From: Diplonema papillatum
Taxonomy: Eukaryota; Euglenozoa; Diplonemea; Diplonemida; Diplonemidae
Length of the DNA: 64,000 bases
Direction of reading: 5' to 3'
NCBI GenBank assembly: GCA_030068145.1
Contig: JAPJBO010000220.1
Span: forward strand, 124,001-188,000
The notes below the pieces were generated by a model. That model saw nothing but the letters and a program-made list of their open reading frames with translations, searched no databases and was not told the origin of the DNA. The position numbers were made by a program, and so were the translations under genes. The first letter of the stretch is position 1. Every line of letters begins with the position of its first letter. Below, one piece after another: positions 22,447-33,700 of this stretch.

Positions 22447-25393
22447 AATGCACGCAATTCCTGGGTTTCGGAGCATTTGCTGCCCCCGCTTCCCTTTTTG
22501 AGGTCATCGACACTGTTCAAATGAAGGCAAAAGAAGGCAAGCCTAGCAAACCAAGCATTTTCTCCTGGCCTTCATTCTGAACCCGTGATCCCTCACCCAG
22601 AAGGCTGTGTCGTTTCCCCCCGCAAACCCCTTCTCCCTCCGTCGTTTCGCCCGCCTACGTTTCCACGAAGGCCGAGTGTTACCCGTCATTTCCCCTAAAT
22701 GCCTCTGGCTGAAAGAGCACCTGGCGAGAGCTAACTGACTGCGTGCGACGTATTGCGCGCGGAAGAGCGAGCCAATATCAGGTCTATCATGCTACTAAAT
22801 GCCCTAGGCTGCCCGCGGACTTCACTGACGCATAAAACGAGTTTGAGAGCCTTCCGGCTACCAGAGGATGGAAAGTCTTTTGAACGTGCGTCGCGATGCT
22901 TGCAATTATTCTCCCTGACTGCGGAATGCCCAGTAGACACAATCACTTGCACTGATTTCGTGGTGAACCCGTGAAGAAGAAGAAGAAGACGAAGAAGAAG
23001 AAAAAAAAGGCCGCTCCTGGTCCAGGAACGTGACGGTCAACCACAGCTTGCAAAGCTTGAGTCGGAGGCAGCACAATGCCACAACCCCGTCCGCTCAGCC
23101 CGGCGGCTGACCGTCTCGACGGGCTTGTGTTCAGCGCGAGCGCCAAGCCCCAAGGTGCGCCAAGCTGATGCTTTAGTTTGGGAAGAAGTTTGGTGTGAAC
23201 CCGTGAGAAATATACCATTCTCCCGCTCAAGGAAACGTTTCCGATTTGTTTGCCGAAATGTCCTCTCCGGATCGCGACAGACGAAGGGGTTCTCGTTGTC
23301 ACTGCCTTCGAACGCGAGCCTCATTTCTCCCAAGCGTGCCGACTCCGAAGAGCGGCCTCCCCCAACTCGCAATCCAGGAGTGAAACTTCAACAACGACCA
23401 CACCCACACAAGCACACGTACTGCCATTACCGCAGATACGATGCGCGTACTATATCCGATACCTAACGGAACCTTTCCCATGATGGTCACCGGAGACTTA
23501 AAGCCCTCCTAAGCGAACTTTCTCCAAAAACGAGAACGAAGGCCAAGCAATACGTCAGCTCCCGGCAGTTCGTCGGTCGCAACACAGGCACGCCCAATCT
23601 CGCCACCCATCAAGGCTTCTGGTTCCGAGAGCAGCGGGGACGGCTTGCGTGCCGGTCTCACTACTGGACTGCTGCCCCTGAACACATCTCAGAACTGCGT
23701 TGGTGCTGACTGCATCAAAGCAGGGCTGCAACCTCGTGTTGTACAGACGTGGTGTGCAGTAGGCGGCTTGGGCCTGGTCCACCTGCTCATCACAGCGGGG
23801 ACAAACCTTTCACGACACCGATGTGTTTGCGCGTTTGGGATGACCGGAGGAGGGTCGTTCTTGAAGGAAAATAACGCAAGACGTGCCCTTGCGCGTCTTG
23901 TGCTGCTTCAGCAGCTCGACAGCTACTACCACAACTGCACTGCCGCTACTGCACACTGCTCCTCCCATCAGTTTACGATGGTCAGCACGCATTTTAACAA
24001 ATTGCTCTTGCGACGACCAATGGAGACAACGCGAAGGGTGAGTGTCCTTGACACTGTGACTCCGACCTTTCTTTGCATCTCGGATTAAGCGTGCTCGTGG
24101 TTGACCAGACCGCGCGGAGTTGCGCTCACGCTTGCGGGAGTCGAGACTTTCCGTGGGGAAAACGGCTCTTGACGGCCAGCGACGCGACTTATTTGCGAGC
24201 AAACTACTCGTGCAGCAAAATAGTTGACGCCTCTTCGAGTCGAAGCTGCTCACAAGTCCGAGAGCCGGCATCAAACGGAACCGACGGAAACGATGACTCT
24301 GCGCGGAAGACGCGAAGAAATATGTGGTCACTCAGGTGTCTCCTGGAGCCGCGACTCAAATATTCCCTCTCCTTTCCTTTCCTGCCCTTGCTCCTGAGCC
24401 AGGGTTGTTCAAAAATCGTCCACAAGTTTTTCGTGCACGCAAAAAGAGAAAAAAAGGCTGGAATCCTCGTTTTTCATTTTCGAGCGACGTGCAAGGACAC
24501 TGCTGCCGAGCTTGTTCTCGATGCCTTGTTCGGCGCACGGCACTCAATTGAGACTGCGCCGGCAGGAACGGCCGGGGGTCGGGGCTGGGCGGCTTTACAT
24601 CCTCAGGATGTGATGTCGTCCCGCTGCTGTATGCGGCCCACGACACACGCGGTTGTTGCCATATCAAAAAGCGCTGGAAGGCGAGGTCCGCCAAGACGAA
24701 AAAGGGGAATCTGCGCGCAGGCGGTGCAGCTGAAGTGATGCGCGTGGCAACAGAACGCGGGTCATGGTAGTGTCGGGTTTTAGCAGGGCCCTTTTGTGAG
24801 GCCAGGCTCCTGCTGGCGTCATCTGGGGGTCGTTCTGGGACCTTGAGAGTGGCGAGCGATGGAAGCGAGCGATGGACGAGGCGCAAGCTCTCAACAAAGA
24901 AAGTGCGCTCTTGCCCACATGCGACAGAAGGAAATTTCGCGCGTGCGATCACACCAATTAAACGCGCAGGCATTTACACAGCAACAAAAAATACCATTTA
25001 CACATCACCCAAGGGCGGGAGTAGTGTGCGGCTTAGGTGGGGAGGAGCCCACTCTCGTCATCGGGGCGTGCACGGCTACCCCCTCCCGCTTTTCCACCCC
25101 TTACTTACTGTTCTTCCCCTTCAGTGGGGGTTGGCCCTCTCGGAGTCCACTCGAGGGGGCGACCCGGTTTTTGGTGGGTTCAAGCCTTCATCGCTCCCTG
25201 CAAGAAGAAGGCTCTATCCAAGCAAGTGCGGCGCAGCTAGTAGTAACTCAAGAGGTTGCCACCGTACTACCATCACAGCACAATTCAATCTGATCACGCT
25301 GTCTCGGTTCTCGCATAGGGCTGTGCCCTCCATCCGGCCTTGGGTCGGATCGGTGTCCTGAAGCTCCGTCTCGGCAAGGAGCCCTGGGTCCCG
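22447..25393. other. Intergenic region without a supported gene
   Basis: Open frames up to about 220 codons exist (for example 24073-24738) but show neither known motifs nor the local coding bias. A GAA/GAC microsatellite lies at about 22974-23008. A possible weak R1-like trace (GGTCACCGGAGACTTAAA) lies at about 23486. Confidence 0.5.
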
Positions 25394-28375
25394 ATGGGCT
25401 GCTTGTCCACTCGGGACGCTTGCGAAAATGACACCCCGATCCATGCAACGCTGCCGATGCTAACGCTGTGCGGGCAAAATTTGCACCGCCTCCCCGTGGT
25501 GATCAACCCGTGCATCGTCACCCACTTGAACCTGTCGCTCAACCGGTTTACCAGCCTGCCGCCCGACTTCTGCGAGGGATGGGACCGGCTGGAGGAAGTC
25601 AACCTTGCGGACAACCGGCTAACCGAAGTACCCGTGGCCCTCACGTTCCTGCCGCGGCTTACCAGCCTCGTTATTAGTGGGAACCCGCTCCGGATTCCGA
25701 AAGCGCTTGACATCTTGCGTCTGAGTCGCTTGTCGTCGATCAGTTTGTCTCGGTTGAACCTGAGCGAAGTGCCGGATGTCCTGCGGGAAGTGCCGTCGCT
25801 GACGAGGCTCGATCTCTCGGGCAACTACGACATTGATCTGGAAGGCGTGCGGCGTCTCAAGCTTGAAGCATTGAACGTCGCGAACTGCGGATTGATGGCG
25901 GTGCCGGCCGCGATCTGTGCGTCTGTCTCCCTGGAGAGCCTGACGTTGTCCGGCAACCCGGAATTGAACGTCGCCTCCCTCGTGCGGCTCGAATGCCTGC
26001 CTTCGCTGCGCGTGCTCGAGTGCAAGAACATGATGTGGCCCATGCTGCCGCAAAACCTCGTGCAACTGCGGCTGGAGAGCGCTGATTTCGGGGGGAACAG
26101 ACTGACTTCCCTGAAGGGTCTCGATCGACTGGCTTTTTTACAGTCCATCGGCCTTTCTTACGGTACCCTGAAGCAGGTCCCGCTGCAGCTTGCCGCGTTG
26201 GCGAAGCTGCGGAAGGTGGATTTAGAGGGGAATCAGCTGGATACGCTGATAGGGTTGAAGGCGTGTGACGGCATCGAGGAGCTGATCATCTCTCAGAATA
26301 AAGTGTGTAGGTCGAGCGCGACCAATCAGATTTGGAGAGACGTCGCGTCCCTGCGTAGCCTGCGGAAGTTGACGTTCAAGCGTTGGGGGCGAACTGAGCA
26401 TCGGAACGCGAATCCGTACTGCACGAAAATTCCAGCTCCGTTGTTCGTGCTCCCCAGGCTTGAAGAGATCAATGGCATACCGCTGCCGAAGCCGTTCACA
26501 GCCAACATGGGCGTGAACATGGTCACGGTGCTCCAGAACGGGTATTTCAAGCTCGACCTCTCGTTAGACCTCGAGGCGCGCTTCAAATACCACGTCAAGC
26601 TCCTCGCCCGATTCTTCGCCTTCCGCGGAGCCCTGCGGTCGGACGTCCCGCGGTCGGTGCAGCGGTACAAAATCTTCCTGTTCCTCCAGAACCGGTTCCG
26701 GCACACGGTCAAGCTCGTCGCCCCGCTCGACGTGACCCTTCTGCACTACATCCACATGACGCGTCCCGCTTCTTACCACGCCGACTGCAGCCGGATATTC
26801 AACTCGATCGTCCACTGCTACTACCACGGAATCGACCGTTCCTCCGCGGCGTTGCCGCAGCACGAGCGGTTTATCTTCTCGAAAAACTTGTGGGAGACCC
26901 ATTTCGGGCAGGGGTCTTTCTCCTTCCCGCTGCCGGACGACGAGGACAGGATGCCCGGCGTCCCCCTCCCCACCACCAGCGGGAGTTTATCGGAGTGGTT
27001 CACGGAGTCGAAGATAAGTGACGACGGCAGCCCGAGAGCGACTCTCGCGGCGCTGTCGTCAGCGGCTCTCAATACCAGAGGCTCAGCTTCCGACGCTGCG
27101 TCGTCTGCGTTTCTTTTGCACGACGCGGACGAAAGCGCTATGCATCTCTCATCCAGCGACGAGAGCGCACGCAGCACGCAATACTCGTGCGTGTCGAGTC
27201 CTGCCAGCGGGCGGGACTTTCGAAGGGGGATACCGAAACGGCTGCCAGCCGATGCTCTCGTAGACCTCATTGACGAGGCGACGAGGAGTGGATACTCTGG
27301 AGTCGGCCCGTACGTTCTCCGCAAAGTCGAATCGTACACTTTCAGCGTCGACTTCGCCGTCGAAGTACCAGAAGCGCTGCTTCACGCTGAGTTGGTCACA
27401 TCGAAGAAGGATTTCTACCTCGAGCGCGCCGACGCGGCAGTCCTCCGCTTCCACAAGTTCCTCGCTCTGGAAGCTCTCCGGCACTACTTCCTCCCGCAGA
27501 CGGCCGTGTTCCAACTCGGGGTGCCCAGCGGGTCATATCATTCGCCGCAGAGCGGGGGTTCGTCTGACAGGCACTTTGGCAAGCATCACATCGTTACGCC
27601 CGCGTCGCACCCCCCGGACTCTAGCGATAACAGCGAGGACGACAAAAACGATGACCGGCTGCCGCCCGGGTATTTGCCCGAGGTGGATGGCGTCGACATG
27701 ACGAAGCCCTTGGCTCCGTCGCCGGGCATCGAACTGGTTCTGCACGCGTACCAGTGCCTGCCGCAAGGGATGTACCACAGCTTTTCCTGCGGCCGGGTCG
27801 CGGACTTCAACATGCGCATCGGGGTCGATGGCGACCTCGTCAAGTACCAGGAGGCCATGCACCACACGAAGAAGCTCTGGACCAGTTTGTGGAAGGAGGC
27901 TTACTTCGAGCCGTCGGATACTCCAGGGAATCAGGACTCTGAAGGCGAGTCAAACGGTACAAGCGTGACGTCGGAAGATTCTGGCCGGTCTGTGGAAAAC
28001 CCGCCCCTGGCCTCAACGATGCCTGTCATGCCCGCCAAAAGCCAGTGCCAGTCCAAGGATACCGTCGTTGACAATTCAGAAGACGGGTTCTTCAACCTAG
28101 TCAACCACGACCACATCCCCCGCCACTCTTCCCCCGCGCAGTGCTGCGAAGTCTCGGCCACCCGACTCCGCAGCTCGCTGTCCTCAGCGCACCGCGAAGT
28201 CTCGGCCACCCGACTCCGCAGCTCGCTGTCCTCAGCGCACCGCGGAGTCTCGGCCACCCGACTCCGCAGCTCGATGAAGAGCCAGGTGTTGAGCCTGCGC
28301 TGCGGCAGCTCCGACAGCTTCGTGCGCTGCGTCTCCGAAGGCTCAGTTCGCTTTGTCGAGCACCCTGGCATCTAG
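25394..28375 (+). CDS. LRR protein with two GRDP/DUF1399-like modules
   Basis: Single exon, 993 residues from the first ATG in frame; the frame is open about 18 codons further upstream but has no ATG there. Residues about 20-360 hold a run of leucine-rich repeats (patterns such as LNLSLNRFTSLP and LDLSGNYDI), a protein-binding scaffold. Two later blocks resemble the DUF1399 unit of glycine-rich-domain proteins. The first is about 415-500 (KIFLFLQNRF.., then HYIHMTRPASYHADC and WETHFG). The second is about 620-830 (FHKFLALEAL, then LVLHAYQCLPQGMYHSF). A Ser-rich linker lies between them. The C-terminus carries a 16-residue repeat (VSATRLRSSLSSAHR) three times, encoded by an exact 48-bp tandem repeat at 28147-28290. 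The start MGCLSTRD is a candidate myristoylation/palmitoylation site. The cellular role is unknown. Confidence 0.8.
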   Translation: MGCLSTRDACENDTPIHATLPMLTLCGQNLHRLPVVINPCIVTHLNLSLNRFTSLPPDFCEGWDRLEEVNLADNRLTEVPVALTFLPRLTSLVISGNPLRIPKALDILRLSRLSSISLSRLNLSEVPDVLREVPSLTRLDLSGNYDIDLEGVRRLKLEALNVANCGLMAVPAAICASVSLESLTLSGNPELNVASLVRLECLPSLRVLECKNMMWPMLPQNLVQLRLESADFGGNRLTSLKGLDRLAFLQSIGLSYGTLKQVPLQLAALAKLRKVDLEGNQLDTLIGLKACDGIEELIISQNKVCRSSATNQIWRDVASLRSLRKLTFKRWGRTEHRNANPYCTKIPAPLFVLPRLEEINGIPLPKPFTANMGVNMVTVLQNGYFKLDLSLDLEARFKYHVKLLARFFAFRGALRSDVPRSVQRYKIFLFLQNRFRHTVKLVAPLDVTLLHYIHMTRPASYHADCSRIFNSIVHCYYHGIDRSSAALPQHERFIFSKNLWETHFGQGSFSFPLPDDEDRMPGVPLPTTSGSLSEWFTESKISDDGSPRATLAALSSAALNTRGSASDAASSAFLLHDADESAMHLSSSDESARSTQYSCVSSPASGRDFRRGIPKRLPADALVDLIDEATRSGYSGVGPYVLRKVESYTFSVDFAVEVPEALLHAELVTSKKDFYLERADAAVLRFHKFLALEALRHYFLPQTAVFQLGVPSGSYHSPQSGGSSDRHFGKHHIVTPASHPPDSSDNSEDDKNDDRLPPGYLPEVDGVDMTKPLAPSPGIELVLHAYQCLPQGMYHSFSCGRVADFNMRIGVDGDLVKYQEAMHHTKKLWTSLWKEAYFEPSDTPGNQDSEGESNGTSVTSEDSGRSVENPPLASTMPVMPAKSQCQSKDTVVDNSEDGFFNLVNHDHIPRHSSPAQCCEVSATRLRSSLSSAHREVSATRLRSSLSSAHRGVSATRLRSSMKSQVLSLRCGSSDSFVRCVSEGSVRFVEHPGI

Positions 28376-28679
28376 TCTAGCTCGCGAATCTCGCTATGGT
28401 GTCGAGCTTTGAGTGCGCCTGCGCTCTGGAGGCGGAGGCGCACTGACTTATTCGGTTCGGTTGTTTGCGCTTTGGTCTACTTAGACGTTAGACCACGGAT
28501 AGCGTATCTTACACCTGGAATCCTGGGGCCCTGGGAGGACGTGGTCCCGAAGGTGTCTTCGGCCCCACGGTCTTCTGGGGGACTCCCCGCAGCCTTTATA
28601 TACTCATAATGGGAAACGAAACCGCATACGTACCTCCCTGAGTCCCTCGCGACATCCCCGTATTAACGACGCCTTCGAC

Positions 28680-28895
28680 ATTGCAATGCAAGGTTTCTTG
28701 AGCTTGGTCGACCTCTTCCACGAGAATGGGAACTCACCATTCCACGCCTGCCGCCAATCGAGTGGCTCTTGAATGAGCAGCAGCGCCGTACAAGAGCCTC
28801 TCGAATAGCATGCGCAGCAACATGCAGAAGCAGCAACTCGCCCGTCTCTGTCCGCTTCGTCGAACACTCCGACATCTAACCTGGGTGTGCAAGAA
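28680..28895 (+). pseudogene. Decayed copy of the LRR gene 3' end
   Basis: About 310 bp past the stop, the segment at 28842-28877 encodes SVRFVEHSDI then a stop, nearly the same as the real C-terminus SVRFVEHPGI. Upstream, about 28680-28720 weakly resembles the coding segment at 28075-28120. Many small changes separate it from the parent, so the duplication is old. Confidence 0.6.
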
Positions 28896-30090
28896 TCAAA
28901 AAGACCTGGTTTGAGTAGTGGCCGGCAATCGTGGAAGGATCGTGATCTTTCATGGGACGCACGTGCTCGAATTTTCATTCAAGCCACTGGCCTCCTTCTT
29001 CTCTGTTCGCAGCTTGCGTCGCCTTTCCCCCTCACTGCCCAAACACTAACTATGGTCCCCCGACAAGCTTATCCTTCGAGTCCCTTGGTCGCCTGGACTG
29101 CATCCTGATCAGAGAGCTAGTCCGTGCAGGCCCCCATGGGCGGGCAAGGGACTACTTTTCACGGTCACGGGCTATTGATCTTTGATACCGTCGTCTGTCG
29201 GAAGTGTCGACTGCTGTCTCCGCTCGCCTTCGCGGTGCGGAGTACTTCGGTCGCTTTGGCCTTCGTGCGCTCTTTCCTGCCGGTCGTGCCGATTTCGGGG
29301 TCTCCTGCAAGGAGCTTTCCTGCTTCCTGATCAGTGTCAACTGTTTTTTGTCCGATATGTGGCCTTGCCACTTTGAACAGTTTTACACTGCTCGTGAAAC
29401 AGACTTCGGTCCTCTCAGGGCAACCCAAAAGCGCCACCCTGCTCAACCGTGTCGGGGACCCCTATCCAGGGACTGACAACAAGTTGCTGGAACAGTCTCA
29501 GAGGTCCCTCCAGCGGGATGTCATGCCCTCTGGGGAAAAGCGGCCAGCCCGTTTTGTGCTCCTGCAAAATTACGAACCACCGCACGGCAAAGCGTACGCC
29601 TGCGCACAAACCTGAACAGCTACAACAAACCTGTACAGCTAAAAAGGGGGTAGATACCGCTGCAAGTGCTCGGTTCTCTTTTTCTTCGGATTACAGAAGT
29701 GCAGTGATGGTAGAAATGCTTGCTGGAGCAAAATAACAGACACAGCTCGCGCGACGCATAACGCAAAGATGAACCCAAACTCTATCGCTAGCTTCGTTTG
29801 TAAGAGTATTCTAACGGCTGACCTGATCGCGCTGCAACCCAGCTCGTTCGGTGAGAATTTTCCTGCCACGCGATTCCATTTATTTCTCTTTTCGGTGTCT
29901 GCCCGTTGAGAACTAGTCAAGAACCTGCTGGCCAATACCGGCGGTCCCACGATCAGGCACACCTGTTTCGTCATGTGCCTGCGGTGTACAGAGCAAACCA
30001 GGAGTATTTGGTAAGATAAGGAGCAATTGCTCGCCTCAAGTCGCTGACGAGCTTGCTCGGACGCGCAGTGTTCAGCGAGCGTTGCTTGCG
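28896..30090. other. Intergenic, nothing recognised
   Basis: Open frames on both strands but no domain, splice-consistent exon or RNA gene seen. Confidence 0.5.
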
Positions 30091-30318
30091 GGTTAGAAGA
30101 TATGGAGCAACGGGGCAGCCTAAAGCAGTCACACACGAGAAACCACCTGGCCTTGTCGGCAGGTGTTCAGCGAGCGTTGTCTGCGACCACGCGTTGGCCC
30201 TTGTCTTTAGCACCAAACGACAGGCTGGACTGTCGGTACGGTTCAGCCTGTCGGATGGGAGGTTGAGAGGAATTGTGTAGCGTCTGCCGCTGGAGGAGTG
30301 ACAGTGGCAACGCACATG
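30091..30318 (-). repeat. Dispersed repeat R3, isolated copy
   Basis: About 228 bp matching, in reverse complement, the block that follows every GST gene (for example 57863-58086). Shared features are GTTGCCACTGTCACTCCTCC, CAGCGGCAGACGCTACAC, GTTTGGTGCTAAGACAAGGG and CTTTAGGCTGCCC. This copy lies far from any GST sequence, so R3 is an independent repeat. Its class is unknown; a SINE-like or MITE-like origin is possible. Confidence 0.75.
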
Positions 30319-30742
30319 CATTTTGTTCACAAACCTCGGAACGACATCGTCCTAGCTTGTTTCGAGGCAGAGAGGGGGAGGAGCAGGGTTAACTCGTGAA
30401 AATCAGGGTACGTCAATGTCGAGCGGGCGGTGCAACTAGTGATACCAACAGGAGCAGGACACCACGTCCAGGTGTCGTCACCTCCCCGATGCGAGCTGAT
30501 TGCCGGTTGGATGCGGGCAACTGCACCTTCGTACCACCGACACCCTCTGGGTGCTTCCACGATCGGGGGTTCAAACATGATTCTTCTACTACTATCTATA
30601 GCCCGCACCCGCGCGGCGTTGACTGAAAGGGCTTGATGTTGCTTTGATCAAAACTCACTAAGCTGAAAACCTAGTGAAGTTACTACACGCTCAAACCACA
30701 CATTACCGGCAGGGATTCGGGGCTGAAAAAGGGAGGGAGTCC

Positions 30743-33700
30743 ATGAGCATGAAAAGCCGGAGGGCGCTGCATCAGCTGCTCGACGACGCACTTGAACGCG
30801 TCGCGCGGAGGTCCGGGAGGAGGCCGTGCCGAAAGCAGGCGCGGAGCTATGTGCACGGCCAGCAACCGCCCTACGGCCAGCCGTACTCGGCGCAGCAAGG
30901 ATACCCCGCCCGGCCCCCTCAGCAGCAGCGCTACGGCTACGCGCAGCCCGGCGGGCAACCGTACTATCGGCAGGTATGACTTCCCCGAAAGTTGCCCCGT
31001 CGCAGCGCAAAAGCGTACAGCACGTACCAACCAGAGCACATCACGCGGCACCGATACACAACCCTATTCTCTCGAAACACGTCGAAAGTCCAGAAAAATG
31101 ACGGTTCTCTTCACCTTTTCTCGATGCCGACGAAAGAGTTTCGCTGGGGTTTTGGACCCCGCCGATCACCGCGCAATCACGCATTATGCTGAACTTCACA
31201 AACAAGCAAAACGTCGAAAGACACCAATCTGTACGCATTCGGGATCGTCGGAAACACAAGAAGGTCCTGGACCGGAAACACACACCTGCACCCATGAGTA
31301 GCCTGGAACTAGTGTGAGGCCTTTCTTCGGAGGGGCTCACGCACTCAAAGTTCGACTTGCCGCATTTGGAGTAATGTTGAACTGGGCTAAAGCTGGAACG
31401 GGTATAGGACAGACCGGGTAAAACGCGGGACAGGTGTCACAGGTAGTCACCTGCGTGACTGCACCAGTGGTGGTATTGCAGCCTCCTGTGACATCTAGGT
31501 CGAGCTGGCAACAAGGCACGGGCAAGCACCAGGGTCGCGTCTGCAACGTACGCAAATTCGCAAACCCCGAAAAAAAAAAAAAAAAAAACTGCGCCCACCG
31601 CGGAGGGTGCGAAAGCCCTACGTCATAACATGGACCGAGAGGGCGCTCAGAGAAGCTGAAGCAAGCGGCGATGTCGTCAGAGTAGCAACCGACGGGAGCT
31701 ACCTGGAAAAAGAAGGCAGAGGCGCTGTCGGGATTTGCGTCAACGGCAGGGCCTACGGTGCGAAGATCCTTGGGAGGATCAGCTCGAGCACACAAGCAGA
31801 ATTGTGTGCGATGATGGTTCTAGCGACTGCACTGAAGGAAGTCAAGCCCCACGCGATGGCCAAGCCGCGAAGCGACAGCATGAGCGCCATCGCCCGGTTA
31901 AGGAACCCCCGCAAAGGGGACCCGGTCGCCATGGTGCTGTGTACTCTCCCAGATGTGCAGTGGGCCAGGGGACACAGCGACAATGCCGACATCAACGCGG
32001 CAGACGTCGCAGCAAACGCCGCTTACCAAAAAAGCAGCACATTCAACGTCGAATGGTGCTACCGCAAGGCCAACGTTGCCAGGCTGTGCCAACGGTGGCA
32101 AGAAGACGATACCGAAGACAACAATGGTGACCTGGTGCAACTCGAAGAAAACGGACTCTTCGCGAGGAGAAACCGTACCGACAGTCGCGACACCGCGGTC
32201 CGTAATCGACTATCTACCGACGTACCACCTCGCTGCCTCAGCGCACAAGCCCTGCGGACGCTGCGGAACCTGCATGGAGCTACGGACCTCCTCCAAGCAC
32301 TCACCCGTAGAGCCATCATGCCGTTCAAAACCCGCAACGAGTGCGCCGTAGAAGGCTGCTACCACCGAGGAAGTGCAGATCATGTCCTGACGGCTGGCGA
32401 TGAACGACATATTCTATGCTACGGACCCGAAGCCAACCTCACGCGCATCTTTGGACAGAGTGAGGTAACGTACAAACAAGTATTGGATGAATTTGCAGCC
32501 CGCAACACAGCAGTCATACTGTCTGTTTGCGCGCGAGTCCGCTATCAGGAGCCCAGCGGGAAAGCAACAGAATGGGCCACTTGGCTAATGCACGAGATCA
32601 AGTCTAGCTCGAAGATACGATAACACGAAACATTTTCTTTTGGGAACCCCACCGATCACCACAAGCACGCACTAAGCTGAACTTCACAAGCATTCAAAAG
32701 GTCGAAAGACACCAATCTGTATGTCCATTCGGATCGTCGGAAACACAAAAAAAGCCGAGGTAAAACCTCGGACACCCAGCCCCATTTTTGGGGGTATCCC
32801 AGGTTTTACCCGGTTCAACAATAATCCAATCACGGTATACGCACCTGCACCCACAGTACGGTTCGCAGCCTCAAGTAGGATACCCGCAGGCGCCGAAGCA
32901 GGGCTGGGAGCAGGAGAGGCAGGCACCGGGCGCGGAGAGCGAGCCGGGGTCGTGGCGGAACCCGGTCGTGGTGCAGGTGCGCGAGGAGCCGTCGTCGAGC
33001 TTCTGGTGGAACCTGCTGCTGGCGCTGCTGCTGTGCCGGCTGTTCGTGCAGTTCGAGATCGGGAGCGGCGAGGAGCGCCCCGAAGGCAAGGCTTCCGACA
33101 AGCCGAGCGCAAAGGCCGACGGCGCGTCGGCCGCGGCGCCGCAGAAGCGGCCGGCGGACGACAGTTTGTCGGCGGGTGTCTCGTCTCTGCTGAGCGGGTA
33201 CATCGACCGCGACAAGATCAAGCCCGTCGACCTGAACGCCTCCGGGCACAACGTCTCGTGGGACGACGTCCTCGGCTGCGACGAGGCCAAAAACGAGCTG
33301 ATGGAAGTCATGCACTTCCTGAAGAACCCCGACAAGTTCACCCGCCTCGGCGGCAAGCTGCCGAAGGGGTATCTCCTGGTAGGCCCACCGGGTACCGGCA
33401 AAACGATGCTGGCCAAGGCAATCGCGAAGGAGACGAAAGTGCCGTTTTTCTACGCGTCGGGGTCGCAGTTCGACGAGGTCTTCGTCGGCGTCGGAAGCAA
33501 GCGGGTCCGGGAGCTGTTTGAAGCCGCGAGGCAGAACAAGCCGTGCTTGATCTTCATCGACGAGATCGACGCCGTCGGCTCGAAGCGGTCGAAGCACGAC
33601 GCGTCGCACGACCGCGCGACGATCAACCAGCTGCTGTCCGAAATGGACGGGTTCAACTCGTCCGACGGCATCGTCGTCATCGCCGCCACCAACTCGCCGC

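Noticed and set aside
29095-29475. Open frames on both strands considered as a gene remnant
   Set aside because: No domain or repeat match inside the window and no splice-consistent partner.
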